A DNA stretch of 64,000 nt from positions 326,523-390,522 of the forward strand of contig JAJZZX010000001.1 in NCBI GenBank assembly GCA_021797355.1. Reading direction: 5' to 3'. The stretch comes from Thermoplasmata archaeon (GTDB taxonomy: Archaea > Thermoplasmatota > Thermoplasmata > Thermoplasmatales > Thermoplasmataceae). The position numbers and the translations under genes are program-made. Below the pieces are notes generated by a model. The model had not been told where the DNA came from, did no database searches, and worked only from the letters and a program-made list of their open reading frames with translations. Positions 44,138 to 54,805 of the stretch are shown piece by piece (positions within the stretch are counted from its first letter, which is position 1; every line of letters begins with the position of its first letter).

Positions 44138-44800
44138 CTAAATCATAAATCTCGCTGGTAGCTGCATGCTCAGCTTTCTGCTATTAACAAGGTGGGCGTT
44201 TCCGTCTGGTCCAAGCATAGCGCCATACATAAAGGAAGAATCTATTTTAACAGGCAACACAGCAGAAATACAATCCACATCCCACACTGGGTTGTTTCTT
44301 ATTCCTTCGATACCAAGCTCATGTTCCTCAATAAAAATATCCTCCAGTTCATCTTGCACGAACTCTGCACCGATGCCCGGCAAGTTAATCCCCTGGCTGC
44401 TGAATACAGGCTCAAGTGGCAGTCTACTGTGTATAGGCGAAGTGCCAATGGCAGAAACTATTTTCCAGTCTTTCTGAAATTCAATCGCCTTCTTTTGGGT
44501 TTGTCCCTTAAATATTGGTCTTTCATATTGCAGGCTTGCTGATATCTCCATCATACTGTTGCTGGAATTCCCATTTCTATGCACTCCAGTGAGATTCCTC
44601 AGTTCAGGATATGCGGAGGACAGATTTACCAGTGATGAAGTATTCAATGACGTTTTTCCTTTTATTAATGGAAATGCTGATTCCATGCAGAAACCACTGA
44701 AACTTGCTTTTCCTGAGACTAGATTAAAGCGATCAGACATTGATAAAATAAGTTGATAGTTAACTGGCCCAGACGCTGATGGATTTTTTCCTTTCTGCAC
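44138..44800 (-). CDS. Unrecognised 220-residue protein, operon partner of MFS carrier
   Basis: I do not recognise a family. The product is soluble and beta-rich, with GPVNYQLILSMSDRF near the N-terminus, SPIHSRLPLEPVFSSQGINLPG in the middle and MYGAMLGPDGNAHLVNSRKLSM near the end. The latter looks like a small-molecule enzyme fold. No signal peptide or metal motif is obvious. It is separated from the downstream MFS gene by 8 bp, so it may process or sense the transported compound. The gene call rests on length and tight spacing. Confidence 0.6.
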   Translation of the reverse strand: MQKGKNPSASGPVNYQLILSMSDRFNLVSGKASFSGFCMESAFPLIKGKTSLNTSSLVNLSSAYPELRNLTGVHRNGNSSNSMMEISASLQYERPIFKGQTQKKAIEFQKDWKIVSAIGTSPIHSRLPLEPVFSSQGINLPGIGAEFVQDELEDIFIEEHELGIEGIRNNPVWDVDCISAVLPVKIDSSFMYGAMLGPDGNAHLVNSRKLSMQLPARFMI

Positions 44801-45797
44801 ATATGAATATGTTATTTATCAATAAATAAATTATTGATCCTTCCCCTGGCTTCTGCTCTCAAGACCATTACCGTTATTTTCCGGTTACTGGAACCGCTCA
44901 AAAGCACGAAAATATATAGCTTATAAAGATGTGCAGCATGCAATAATCAGATCCATTTTCATATGTCAGGGCAACCGAAAATCCAGAGTTTTGGTGTTCT
45001 TACAGTGCTCAAGAGATAAGCTTCGGCAAAGTTCATTCCTTATGATCATCCCTGGTTATTGTCCGTAACGTGAGAACTTAGGAAGGTATGGATCCATGAA
45101 ATAGTCCCTCATTTTGGTGCCACTCTATCTCCAATGCCAGGTCCTGATTATACGCTTCACAAGACTGCATACAGATAATGATAATGGTGAAGGGATTCAT
45201 GCTGCGCCCTTTAATGGTAACCAGACCCTGGTTCTGAAGCCAGTCCAAGAATCTTGCATTTCATGGCTGCACAGCTCCCATTTTCCTGTACCTGAAGCAG
45301 CTTAGAAATGAAGCTTTCCGCTGCAATTAGGAGAATGCAGCAACAGTATAGCTGATGTTAGAAAAATTTTCTCCGGGATTATAATTAAGACGATGATGAT
45401 TGCACCCGAAAGAAAGTGCCACAGTTTTCATCAAGGAGCGATTCGGAAATCTCCCAGCACAGCCCTATCCCGAGATACATTAGATCCAATTTCGCCCATA
45501 TGGTGATTTCAGATGAATTAAGTCACTGTCATATGGCAATCTTCAATAAGGCGAGTTAAGAGATTACTTTGGTAATGTCTGTGTTAAGATTTCCTTATGA
45601 AATCTGTTGTTGTATTGGATGGCAACATCCGCACAAAAGGGCATAGATGTCCATTCTTATGAAAATATATTGATACCACGCTAGATGATTTGCAAATATG
45701 AAAAAGGTCGAAATTCACATTTTGGTCAGGCATCTACGCATACGGTCGGCGGAGACCCCTAGAATGTCTTGATTACCGGCCATTTCAGGGAATTGGA
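44801..45797. other. About 1 kb of apparently gene-poor DNA
   Basis: No recognisable gene in either strand. A 63-codon frame at 45114-45305 (+) is not convincing. A 24-codon frame starts at 45698 (+, MKKVEIHILVRHLRIRS…), about 31 nt after an aaaatatatt TATA-like box, as a leaderless gene would; it may be a decayed gene start. The stretch may hold the remains of lost genes or an unannotated RNA. No terminal repeats or transposase remnants were seen. Confidence 0.5.
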
Positions 45798-45953
45798 TCA
45801 TGCTTTTTCCTTTTCTATTTTCTTCTTTAGCTCCCTTATCTCTTCCTGGAGCTGCCTATTCATCGGGTTATGCTTAGCCTTTTCCTCAAGCTCCTCCAGC
45901 TTGAGTTCAAGGCTCTTCTTCTTCCTGGTCAGATCTCTCTTACTTAGTCCCAT
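45798..45953 (-). CDS. 51-residue coiled-coil micro-protein
   Basis: An ATG-started minus-strand frame encodes a highly charged peptide with heptad-like Leu/Ile spacing: LELKLEELEEKAKHNP, then LQEEIRELKKKIEKEKA. Two helices are split by HNPMN, suggesting a helical hairpin or dimeric coiled coil. GGGGG lies 4-8 nt before the ATG and a TATA-like attataaa (centred near 45985) sits ~32 nt upstream. The opposite frame (Ser/Phe-rich) is its shadow. It lies downstream of katG on the same strand. No family or function is known to me; it could resemble prefoldin-like or nucleoid peptides. Confidence 0.65.
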   Translation of the reverse strand: MGLSKRDLTRKKKSLELKLEELEEKAKHNPMNRQLQEEIRELKKKIEKEKA

Positions 45954-46059
45954 GTTCCCCCGGCTGCTATAGTCACTGAATTTATAATTTTTGGCTGCGC
46001 ATTCATTTTAACTTGGGGCGTAGCCATCATATGGTTGTTTCCGGGCTCATCGGTACGGA

Positions 46060-48246
<2,187 letters not shown>

Positions 48247-48322
48247 CTACAATCCTCCTTTTTTATGTGCTGCTCATATACCGCCGATAAATATTCTGCC
48301 ATAAAAAATAGTTCCTCTTAAT

Positions 48323-48337
48323 TGATAATAATTATTA
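48323..48337. promoter_or_regulatory. Fur/PerR-like 7-1-7 operator between katG and the EXXE protein
   Basis: TGATAAT-A-ATTATTA differs at one base from the Fur-family 7-1-7 dyad TGATAATnATTATCA and contains a perfect 12-bp palindrome (48326-48337). It sits midway between the divergent katG and membrane-protein genes, about 80 bp from each ATG. The base composition is AT-rich here, so chance similarity is possible. No Fur-family gene is in the window. Confidence 0.45.
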
Positions 48338-48418
48338 GAATATTAACTTATCTAATGGCTACGAGCGACATGTTACGACAAAAAAATTAAAGAATCAATG
48401 GAATGATACCCAAAACCC

Positions 48419-49102
48419 ATGGAAATTGAAGTGGCAATACTACTGGCAGCAATGGGCATAACTCTACTTGAGATGTCTGAAGCATCAGCCGTTGGCTTGG
48501 CTCTATATGCAGAGGCAAAGAGTCCCGCCCCATTCCTTGCAGTCTCACTTGGAGTGATCACAGTCCTCATCCCCACAGCTCTCGCTGGCAATTTTATCGC
48601 TTTATTCCCGCTGTTCTATGTGAGGATAATTTCAGCAGTCCTCCTTTTGTATTTCGGGCAAAGACTCATGAAAAGCGCCAGGCGATCCATGAAATACCAG
48701 AGGATAGGATTTCCCCAGGGAAAACACGAGGCAGAGAGCAAGAGTGTCATCAGTACTGCTTATTCTGTGGGAATGGTTGAGGCATTTGAGGCAGCAATAG
48801 TTCTGGTGGCTCTGTTTCCTGAGAATTACGATTCCACACTCATTGGGCTTGTGCTTGGAATTATTGCAGTCATTGCAGCAGTTTACATATTGAGGAATCA
48901 GGTAAGGAAAGTCAAGCAGGCCAACATGAAAGTAGCTGTATCAGCTCTGCTTCTTTCTTTCTCGCTTTTCTGGTTCATTGAATCAGTCCATGCCATCAGC
49001 GATCTCTTTCTTTTGCCTTTTTTTGTAATATTTTTCCTGGTGGTTTATTACTATGCAACCAGGAATCTTCCATCTGGAAAATCGGAAAATCAATCGGCAT
49101 GA
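48419..49102 (+). CDS. FTR1-like two-repeat membrane protein with EXXE motifs
   Basis: A 227-residue polytopic membrane protein (about six helices). The first half has ITLLEMSEASAVGLALYAE (EMSE at residues 18-21) and the second GMVEAFEAAIVLVALFP (EAFE near 121-124), each inside a predicted helix. Duplicated EXXE motifs recall the REXXE of FTR1 iron permeases and related COG4280-type proteins. I infer a divalent-metal carrier. The loop between halves is basic and the C-terminal ~12 residues polar. It is divergent from katG across a Fur/PerR-like site, which suggests a metal or peroxide role. Family match is moderate. Confidence 0.65.
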   Translation: MEIEVAILLAAMGITLLEMSEASAVGLALYAEAKSPAPFLAVSLGVITVLIPTALAGNFIALFPLFYVRIISAVLLLYFGQRLMKSARRSMKYQRIGFPQGKHEAESKSVISTAYSVGMVEAFEAAIVLVALFPENYDSTLIGLVLGIIAVIAAVYILRNQVRKVKQANMKVAVSALLLSFSLFWFIESVHAISDLFLLPFFVIFFLVVYYYATRNLPSGKSENQSA

Positions 49103-49112
49103 TAGGTCCTAA

Positions 49113-50927
49113 TCATTTGCCCGAAAAGGAAAATTTTATTGATTTTCCCTCCTTTATATAGTTGTACAGAGCAGAGCCGGTATCACTTGCAATTTTGATC
49201 CGGACGATTCCCTTGGATGAACTCTTTGCCTGAAGGACAAGTATATTGTCCACATAGAATTTGACGTCCCGGTTAGGTTCTCCAACGTTTAGGTATATGA
49301 TCTTGTTCTTGATTTCTATCTGGGCATCCCTCCTCTCCTCTTCAGTATCACCAGCAAACGGTTCTACCTCAATGTGCAAACCAAGCCTCTTTTCAAGTTC
49401 AGAAACTGTTGCCCCCTTTCTCCCTATTAGCTTTGATACATTCTCCTCCGGAACCTGAACCAGTGCTTTGTTTTCCCCAAGCATCTTCACCTGCACTTTG
49501 CCTGTCCCAGTTATTCTCTTTATTTCCTGGGCAATCCTGTCCTCAGCAAGCCTGAAAAATGATCCCTTTTTCCCTTCCTTCAAGACTGGAACAACAACTA
49601 TCTGTTCTCCAAATGTATATATCTCGAAGACAGCAGTTTGCGTGAAGAAGTCGCGGACTTCAATCACCGGCCTGGCCAGGTCCTCCTCCTGCATCCCGCT
49701 TGGCACCTTGACAGAGTATTGTGTGACCAGCACAGACGAGACCTGGCCACTCTCTATGAATATTATGGTATCAACAACCTGAGGTATCATTCCTAGCTCG
49801 ATACGCCCGATAAAGCGCTGTATGGCATCAATGCCTCTCGTGGCATGAACAACCCCGATCATGCCCACCCCAGCTAGGCGAAGATCAGAATAGACATGAA
49901 AGTCGTTAGTTACACGCATCTCATCGAATACTGTGTAGTCTTCTCTGACCAGGAGAAGAATGTCCCCAGTCTTCTCCATGGAGCCTTCAAGGCCCGTATA
50001 TTGCGTGATCTCCCTGGAAACCTGAAGATCCCTGGGCCTCTCCATTGTCTTGACAACCTTTCCAAGAGAGCTTAGATATTCAGCCAGTGCCTGAACAAAT
50101 GTGCTCTTTCCTGCACCCGGGCCACCGGCAACTAATATTCCGTTAGCCTGGTTTTTCAGGCGTTCCAGAAGCTCAGGCTTCAGTCTATAATCGTCAATAG
50201 AAAGCTTTTTTATGGGCCTGACAGCAGTAATTTCCAGGTCATCAGAAAAAGGGGGGCGTGTTATGACTATCCGTATGTTGTGCAGCTGAATTACAGTAGC
50301 TCCGTGAGAGTCCATTTCTATAAAGGAATTCTCCTCATTTTTTCCACGCTTGACGATGTGATTCGCAATGTCCTCAAGATCTCTCCTCGAGATCCTGGGT
50401 CCATGTCTCTCGTAATTGACCATGCCAGGCGGCCCCCTCTTTACTGCTGGCTCCAGTTCTGCCTTGAGATGTACAGAACTGGTGAGTTCGTCGAAGAACT
50501 CCTCGATATTCCTTGGTTCTTTTGCTTCAGGTGAGATGTATTCTACCTTGATTCCCTTAATAATGGCAATATCTCTCTGAATCTGATCTCCCGTTACAAG
50601 AACGGCGTCGTTTTCATAAGCCACCATTCTTATTATCTCATCAATCTCTCCGCTCTTGGCTCTTCTGATCTGCCATTCGCTGGGTCTTCTACCCTGAATT
50701 TCAAGAAATATCCTGCCATCGTTGGCCATATCCCTTATCTTCTTCAGTTCTTCTAGGGCGGCAAAACCTATGGATCGGCCTTCGTTGGCCTGGTGTTCAA
50801 CTTCTGAGATCATTGCCTCTGAAAGTATCACTCTGGCTTCGTGATGAGAGGAGAGAAATGCAGTAAACCTGCCATCAATGATGACTGAGGTATCCGGAAC
50901 GTAGTCCACGTCTCTGGTAGTCCTCAT
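49113..50927 (-). CDS. PIN-domain / PilT-type ATPase / KH-domain protein
   Basis: Archaeal COG1855-type protein of 604 residues. The N-terminal PIN nuclease domain has YVPDTSVIIDGRF near residue 10 and later acids (NDAVLVTGDQIQ near 115). The secretion-type ATPase has GGPGAGKSTFVQALAEYL near 265 and a Walker B around DYTVFDEMRV near 330. The KH domain carries VSKLIGRKGATVSELEKRL near 510. It probably acts on RNA or ribosomes. The ATG at 50927 is preferred over an upstream ATG at 50954, which would leave only 6 bp to the divergent gene. Confidence 0.9.
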   Translation of the reverse strand: MRTTRDVDYVPDTSVIIDGRFTAFLSSHHEARVILSEAMISEVEHQANEGRSIGFAALEELKKIRDMANDGRIFLEIQGRRPSEWQIRRAKSGEIDEIIRMVAYENDAVLVTGDQIQRDIAIIKGIKVEYISPEAKEPRNIEEFFDELTSSVHLKAELEPAVKRGPPGMVNYERHGPRISRRDLEDIANHIVKRGKNEENSFIEMDSHGATVIQLHNIRIVITRPPFSDDLEITAVRPIKKLSIDDYRLKPELLERLKNQANGILVAGGPGAGKSTFVQALAEYLSSLGKVVKTMERPRDLQVSREITQYTGLEGSMEKTGDILLLVREDYTVFDEMRVTNDFHVYSDLRLAGVGMIGVVHATRGIDAIQRFIGRIELGMIPQVVDTIIFIESGQVSSVLVTQYSVKVPSGMQEEDLARPVIEVRDFFTQTAVFEIYTFGEQIVVVPVLKEGKKGSFFRLAEDRIAQEIKRITGTGKVQVKMLGENKALVQVPEENVSKLIGRKGATVSELEKRLGLHIEVEPFAGDTEEERRDAQIEIKNKIIYLNVGEPNRDVKFYVDNILVLQAKSSSKGIVRIKIASDTGSALYNYIKEGKSIKFSFSGK

Positions 50928-50960
50928 AATTATATAATTGGATCGAATATTCAAGACACT

Positions 50961-51683
50961 TTGTTCAACGATTACCAGAGAGAATGCTTAGAACTGGGGA
51001 AGTATATCTCACAGTTCCTTCGGAATGAAGTCCCGGAAGGATCGGCACTGGGATTCTCAGGCGGAATCGACAGTTCCCTGCTGCTCTATCTCTCCACTGG
51101 AAAACTTATTCCTTACAATGTCAGCATTCTGGGTTCTAGGGATAACATGAATGCTTCCAGAGTTGCAGGTGCCCTTGGAATAAAATTCACGCACATCGAT
51201 CTGCACAAGGTTGATGTTAAAAGGTATCTGGAAATAATTCAGGATATAGATCCTTCAATTTCCCGGGCTGATATTGGGTATGAGTTGATCCTCGCAATAC
51301 TTCTTGGTTCAGTTCATGAGGAATATGTGGTAACAGGACAGGGTTCGGATGAGATATTCTATGGATACAGACGTTTTACCGATGATCCATTCCTAACCAA
51401 CGTTGGGCACATTGAAAAGCTTTTCAATATCACCCTACCAAGAGAGACTAAGCTCGCGGATTATTTTGGGAAGAAATTGCTGACGCCATATCTGCAACAT
51501 GAGATCATGGAGCTTGCTGCCAGCTTTCAGAGGTCTGACCACATCGATGCAGCAGGAAACAAGAAGGTGCTTCGGCAGGCCGCACGCCTCATGGGTTACC
51601 CGGAAGAACTTTCTGAGATGCCAAAAAAAGCGGCCCAGTATGGTTCAGGTATCATGAAGATCCTGCATTCTCTGCAAGAATAG
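50961..51683 (+). CDS. Stand-alone asparagine-synthetase-like ATP pyrophosphatase
   Basis: A 240-residue PP-loop protein: GFSGGIDSSLLLYLSTG near residue 32, VVTGQGSDEIFYGYRRF near 122 (the AsnB SDE motif) and LLTPYLQHEIMELAASF near 173. It matches the C-terminal synthetase domain of AsnB but lacks the N-terminal glutaminase, so it would need free ammonia or another amine and an unknown acyl acceptor. The start is TTG at 50961, since no in-frame ATG or GTG is available. The C-terminal region LRQAARLMGYPEELSEMPKKAAQYGSG is typical. It is divergent from the PIN-ATPase. Confidence 0.85.
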   Translation: MFNDYQRECLELGKYISQFLRNEVPEGSALGFSGGIDSSLLLYLSTGKLIPYNVSILGSRDNMNASRVAGALGIKFTHIDLHKVDVKRYLEIIQDIDPSISRADIGYELILAILLGSVHEEYVVTGQGSDEIFYGYRRFTDDPFLTNVGHIEKLFNITLPRETKLADYFGKKLLTPYLQHEIMELAASFQRSDHIDAAGNKKVLRQAARLMGYPEELSEMPKKAAQYGSGIMKILHSLQE

Positions 51684-51832
51684 GTCATAAGGCCGCCTAG
51701 TTGTAGGCTACCTTCTGCCACTGTGAGAATACATTTTCCCAGTGTTTAGATAGTTGTGCCGGGGCAAGACAACTAAATTAAATATTATCAAAGAATAGCC
51801 GGAAAAAGTTACAGTCACAGCACAGTGATAGC

Positions 51833-52606
51833 ATGGTTTACATAGGAATAATTGGAGGAAGCGGATTATACAACCTTCTGGAGAACCCAAAATCTTTCGA
51901 CATTGACACGCCATTTGGCAACCCGTCAAGCCAGGTGGAAGTGGGAAAGATTAACGGCGTGGAAGTAGCATTTATTCCCAGACACGGGAAAAAGCACACA
52001 ATACCTCCCCACAAAGTAAATTACAGGGCTAATATATGGGCGCTTAATAGCCTTGGGGTAAAAAGGATTATAGGGATAAATGCAGTAGGATCCCTTAAGG
52101 AAGAGTTAAAGCCTGGGCACGTTGTGATTCCGGACCAGTTCATCGACTTCACAAGAAAAAGGGATCTGACGTTCTACGACGGTCCAGATGTATATCATAT
52201 TTCAATGGCAGACCCTTTTTGCCCAGAAGTTAATAACGCACTATATAGCATCTCAAGAAGAATCGACACAAATTCGCATTTTGGAGGCTCCTATGTAACC
52301 ATTGAGGGCCCCAGGTTCTCAACAAGATCTGAGTCCAGGATGTTCAGGCAGTTTGCTGACATAATAGGAATGACGCTAGTTCCAGAAGTCAATCTGGCTG
52401 ATGAAATGTCCATGTGTTATTCTGTCCTGGCAACTGTAACGGATTATGATGTATGGTCTGAAAATCCAGTTGAAGCGTCTGAAGTCTTCAAGACCATGAA
52501 AGAGAACGAGGATAAGGTGACCTCCATAATCAGGGAAGTTCTTCCCGTAATAAATTCAGAGAGGCACTGTCACTGTAAAGACCGGCTTAAGGATGCCAAA
52601 GCATGA
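51833..52606 (+). CDS. mtnP: S-methyl-5'-thioadenosine phosphorylase
   Basis: Phosphorolyses methylthioadenosine in methionine salvage. [12 protein letters not shown] at residues 4-15 is the phosphate loop, [21 protein letters not shown] near 47 and [26 protein letters not shown] near 80 are family motifs, and [15 protein letters not shown] near 157 with the Met in [14 protein letters not shown] near 180 form the nucleoside site. Length 257. aattaaatattatc ~50 nt upstream is the likely TATA box. It is followed by the beta-CASP nuclease gene, whose start lies 10 bp downstream or overlaps. Confidence 0.95.
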   Translation: MVYIGIIGGSGLYNLLENPKSFDIDTPFGNPSSQVEVGKINGVEVAFIPRHGKKHTIPPHKVNYRANIWALNSLGVKRIIGINAVGSLKEELKPGHVVIPDQFIDFTRKRDLTFYDGPDVYHISMADPFCPEVNNALYSISRRIDTNSHFGGSYVTIEGPRFSTRSESRMFRQFADIIGMTLVPEVNLADEMSMCYSVLATVTDYDVWSENPVEASEVFKTMKENEDKVTSIIREVLPVINSERHCHCKDRLKDAKA

Positions 52607-52616
52607 GGAAACCAAA

Positions 52617-53843
52617 ATGAAAGTAAAGTTTTTAGGAGGAGCTGAAGAAGTAGGAAGGCTAGCCATAAAGTTTCAGGATGGAAGCACAGGTTTCATGGTG
52701 GATTACGGTGTAGTCCCAGAGAAGCCGCCACAGTACCCGCTTCCTTACGAGCCTGTAGATGGGATATTCATTACACATGCGCACCTGGACCATATTGGTG
52801 CGCTACCAGTATGTTTCCATGCGGACAAGCCGGATCTCTATACAACCACAATGACCGCTAACAGCATGGAACCGCTTCTTACTGATTCTATCAAGATTAT
52901 GGAGATCGAAGGCTATCCGCATCGTTTTGATATCACGGACATTGATAACATGTTTGAGAAGCTTACTGCCGTGAACTATGATGATACGGTACAGGTTGGG
53001 AAATATTATGCAACCCCGTATTCAGCGGGACATATACCGGGCTCGTCAATGTGGTTGTTTGAGAACAGCAAGAAGATACTTGTGACTGGAGACCTGTATA
53101 CAAGGGATTCAAATCTCTTAACAGGGGCTAAACCAGTAAAGGCTGACATTCTTGTAATGGAAAGTACCTACGCAGGCAAGAATCACGAGGATAGGTCACA
53201 GGTCATAGCACGCCTCAAGAACAGGATTAAGGAGGTAGTTGATAACGGCGGAAAGGTTATATTGCCCTCATTCGCGCTGGGCAGGACTCAGGAACTTATC
53301 ATGATACTGGCAGATCTTGGATATAGGATAGCAGTAGACGGAATGGGCAATCTTATCACAGGCATATACCTGAACACGCCAGGATACCTTAGATCAAGAA
53401 GCGAATTCAGGAGAAAGGTGGGCAGGGTAAGACAGATACGTGGCCGCAGGATGAGAGAAGCTGCCCTGGAGAATGATGTGATCATAACAACTTCAGGAAT
53501 GCTTGATGGAGGGCCAGTCCTTAACTACATACAGCAGTTGGTTGATGATGATAAAAGCGCAATATTCCTTACAGGATATCAGGTTGAGGGTACGAACGGG
53601 CGCAGCCTTGTGGAAACAGGTACAATAAATATAGCAGGTTCGCCCGTCAGGCCAAGCATGCAGGTAGAATTCTTCGATCTTTCAGCACACGCAGGCCATG
53701 ATGATCTTGTTTCGTTTGTGAAGGGAGTCAGCCCCGAAAAAGTAATTCTCTGCCACGGAGAAAGCAGGGAAAAACTGCTGGACGATCTATCAGAGTTTGA
53801 GGTGCTTTTGCCCACAAACGGAAATGAGTTTACTGTAGAGTGA
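52617..53843 (+). CDS. Beta-CASP metallo-beta-lactamase RNase (aCPSF2/RNase J-like)
   Basis: RNA-processing nuclease. The MBL motif THAHLDHIGALP lies near residue 55, SAGHIPGSSMWLF near 140, VTGDLYTRDS near 160, and the beta-CASP motifs LPSFALGRTQELIMIL near 215, TSGMLDGGPVLNYI near 290 and FDLSAHAGHDDLVSFVKGV near 350. The C-terminal CHGE motif follows. No N-terminal KH domains are present, so it is the short aCPSF2/RNase J type. The ATG at 52617 has GAGG just upstream. An ATG at 52593 would overlap mtnP by 14 bp. Confidence 0.92.
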   Translation: MKVKFLGGAEEVGRLAIKFQDGSTGFMVDYGVVPEKPPQYPLPYEPVDGIFITHAHLDHIGALPVCFHADKPDLYTTTMTANSMEPLLTDSIKIMEIEGYPHRFDITDIDNMFEKLTAVNYDDTVQVGKYYATPYSAGHIPGSSMWLFENSKKILVTGDLYTRDSNLLTGAKPVKADILVMESTYAGKNHEDRSQVIARLKNRIKEVVDNGGKVILPSFALGRTQELIMILADLGYRIAVDGMGNLITGIYLNTPGYLRSRSEFRRKVGRVRQIRGRRMREAALENDVIITTSGMLDGGPVLNYIQQLVDDDKSAIFLTGYQVEGTNGRSLVETGTINIAGSPVRPSMQVEFFDLSAHAGHDDLVSFVKGVSPEKVILCHGESREKLLDDLSEFEVLLPTNGNEFTVE

Positions 53844-53924
53844 ATGTTAGTGATTCTAATTTTTGAAAATCATAATTCATAAGTATGAAAATTAATCTTA
53901 AATAGTGATTTACAATCACAGATT

Positions 53925-54002
53925 ATGTCAACTAAATCGGGTCAAAACCTCCCTATGCCTGCGGCTGCCCTGCAGATAGTGAGCAAAGGGTGTTTATCAT
54001 GA
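53925..54002 (+). CDS. Candidate 25-residue upstream ORF coupled to TauE/SafE copy 2
   Basis: MSTKSGQNLPMPAAALQIVS… is read from an ATG at 53925 and ends in a TGA overlapping the permease ATG (ATGA). A taaatag TATA-like stretch lies ~27 nt before it, fitting a leaderless mini-cistron. The permease itself lacks a close TATA box. It may couple or tune permease translation. Short, so chance cannot be excluded. Confidence 0.35.
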   Translation: MSTKSGQNLPMPAAALQIVSKGCLS

Positions 54003-54784
54003 TTATTACGCTCCTTCAGTATTTGCTCTCTGTTGTTTCAGGAGTGGCGGTTGGCTTCTCCCTTGGGCTCATAGGCGGCGGCGGTTCCATACTTGCAATC
54101 CCGCTCCTCCTCTATTTTGTGGGAATTGATGATCCGCACGTTGTAATTGGCACTACTGCCCTGGCAGTAGGAATCAATGCGTATATAAATTCAATAAGCC
54201 ACTGGAGGCGCCACAATATAAATTTCAAGGTTGGGTTGATTTTCTCGGCGATGGGGGTCATAGGCGTACTATTGGGTACAACCTTGGGATTGATTACAAA
54301 GGGCGATCTTCTTCTGTTCATTTTTTCATTCCTTATGATGGGAATAGGGATTTACATCTTCGTTACACGATGCAGGAAACCCTCAGCTGACAGCAGCGAA
54401 AAAGCCAGCGAAATAGGAAAACCGGCAAACATCAGCGCCTTCGGGGTCCTGGCCGGTTTCGCATCCGGATTCTTTGGAATAGGCGGGGGCTTCCTCATAG
54501 TCCCCTCAATACTGTATTCATCAAACCTTAACATAAACAGGGCGGTGGGGACATCCCTTATTGCAGTCGGGACTTTCGGGATTGTAACAGCGATAAGGTA
54601 CGGGATTGCCGGCCAGCTACTTATTCCAATAGCACTGCTGTACGTCATTGGCGGAATTTTCGGAGGAGTAGTGGGTTCGCGGATATCCTCCGGCATGGAC
54701 AAAACGCTTCTTAGGCGGATCTTTGCCCTGATAATAATTGCAGTGGGAATATATGTGGCAATACAGAATATTTCGGCATTGTGA
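53999..54784 (+). CDS. TauE/SafE-family permease, copy 2
   Basis: A 261-residue membrane protein (about eight helices). GFSLGLIGGGGSILAIPLLLYF near residues 18-40 and GFASGFFGIGGGFLIVPSIL near 150-170 are the paired glycine motifs of COG0730. It likely moves sulfite, sulfonates or another sulfur anion. The ATG at 53999 is favoured over the GTG at 53990; the ATG overlaps the TGA of a 25-codon ORF. It is only distantly like copy 1 at 14746-15513. It lies 1.6 kb upstream of agl3, which uses sulfite. Confidence 0.9.
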   Translation: MIITLLQYLLSVVSGVAVGFSLGLIGGGGSILAIPLLLYFVGIDDPHVVIGTTALAVGINAYINSISHWRRHNINFKVGLIFSAMGVIGVLLGTTLGLITKGDLLLFIFSFLMMGIGIYIFVTRCRKPSADSSEKASEIGKPANISAFGVLAGFASGFFGIGGGFLIVPSILYSSNLNINRAVGTSLIAVGTFGIVTAIRYGIAGQLLIPIALLYVIGGIFGGVVGSRISSGMDKTLLRRIFALIIIAVGIYVAIQNISAL

Positions 54785-54805
54785 TTTTCCTATTCCCCCT
54801 TCAAA

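Noticed and set aside
45114-45305. 63-codon plus-strand frame in the gene-poor island
   Set aside because: No promoter or ribosome-binding site and no recognisable sequence.
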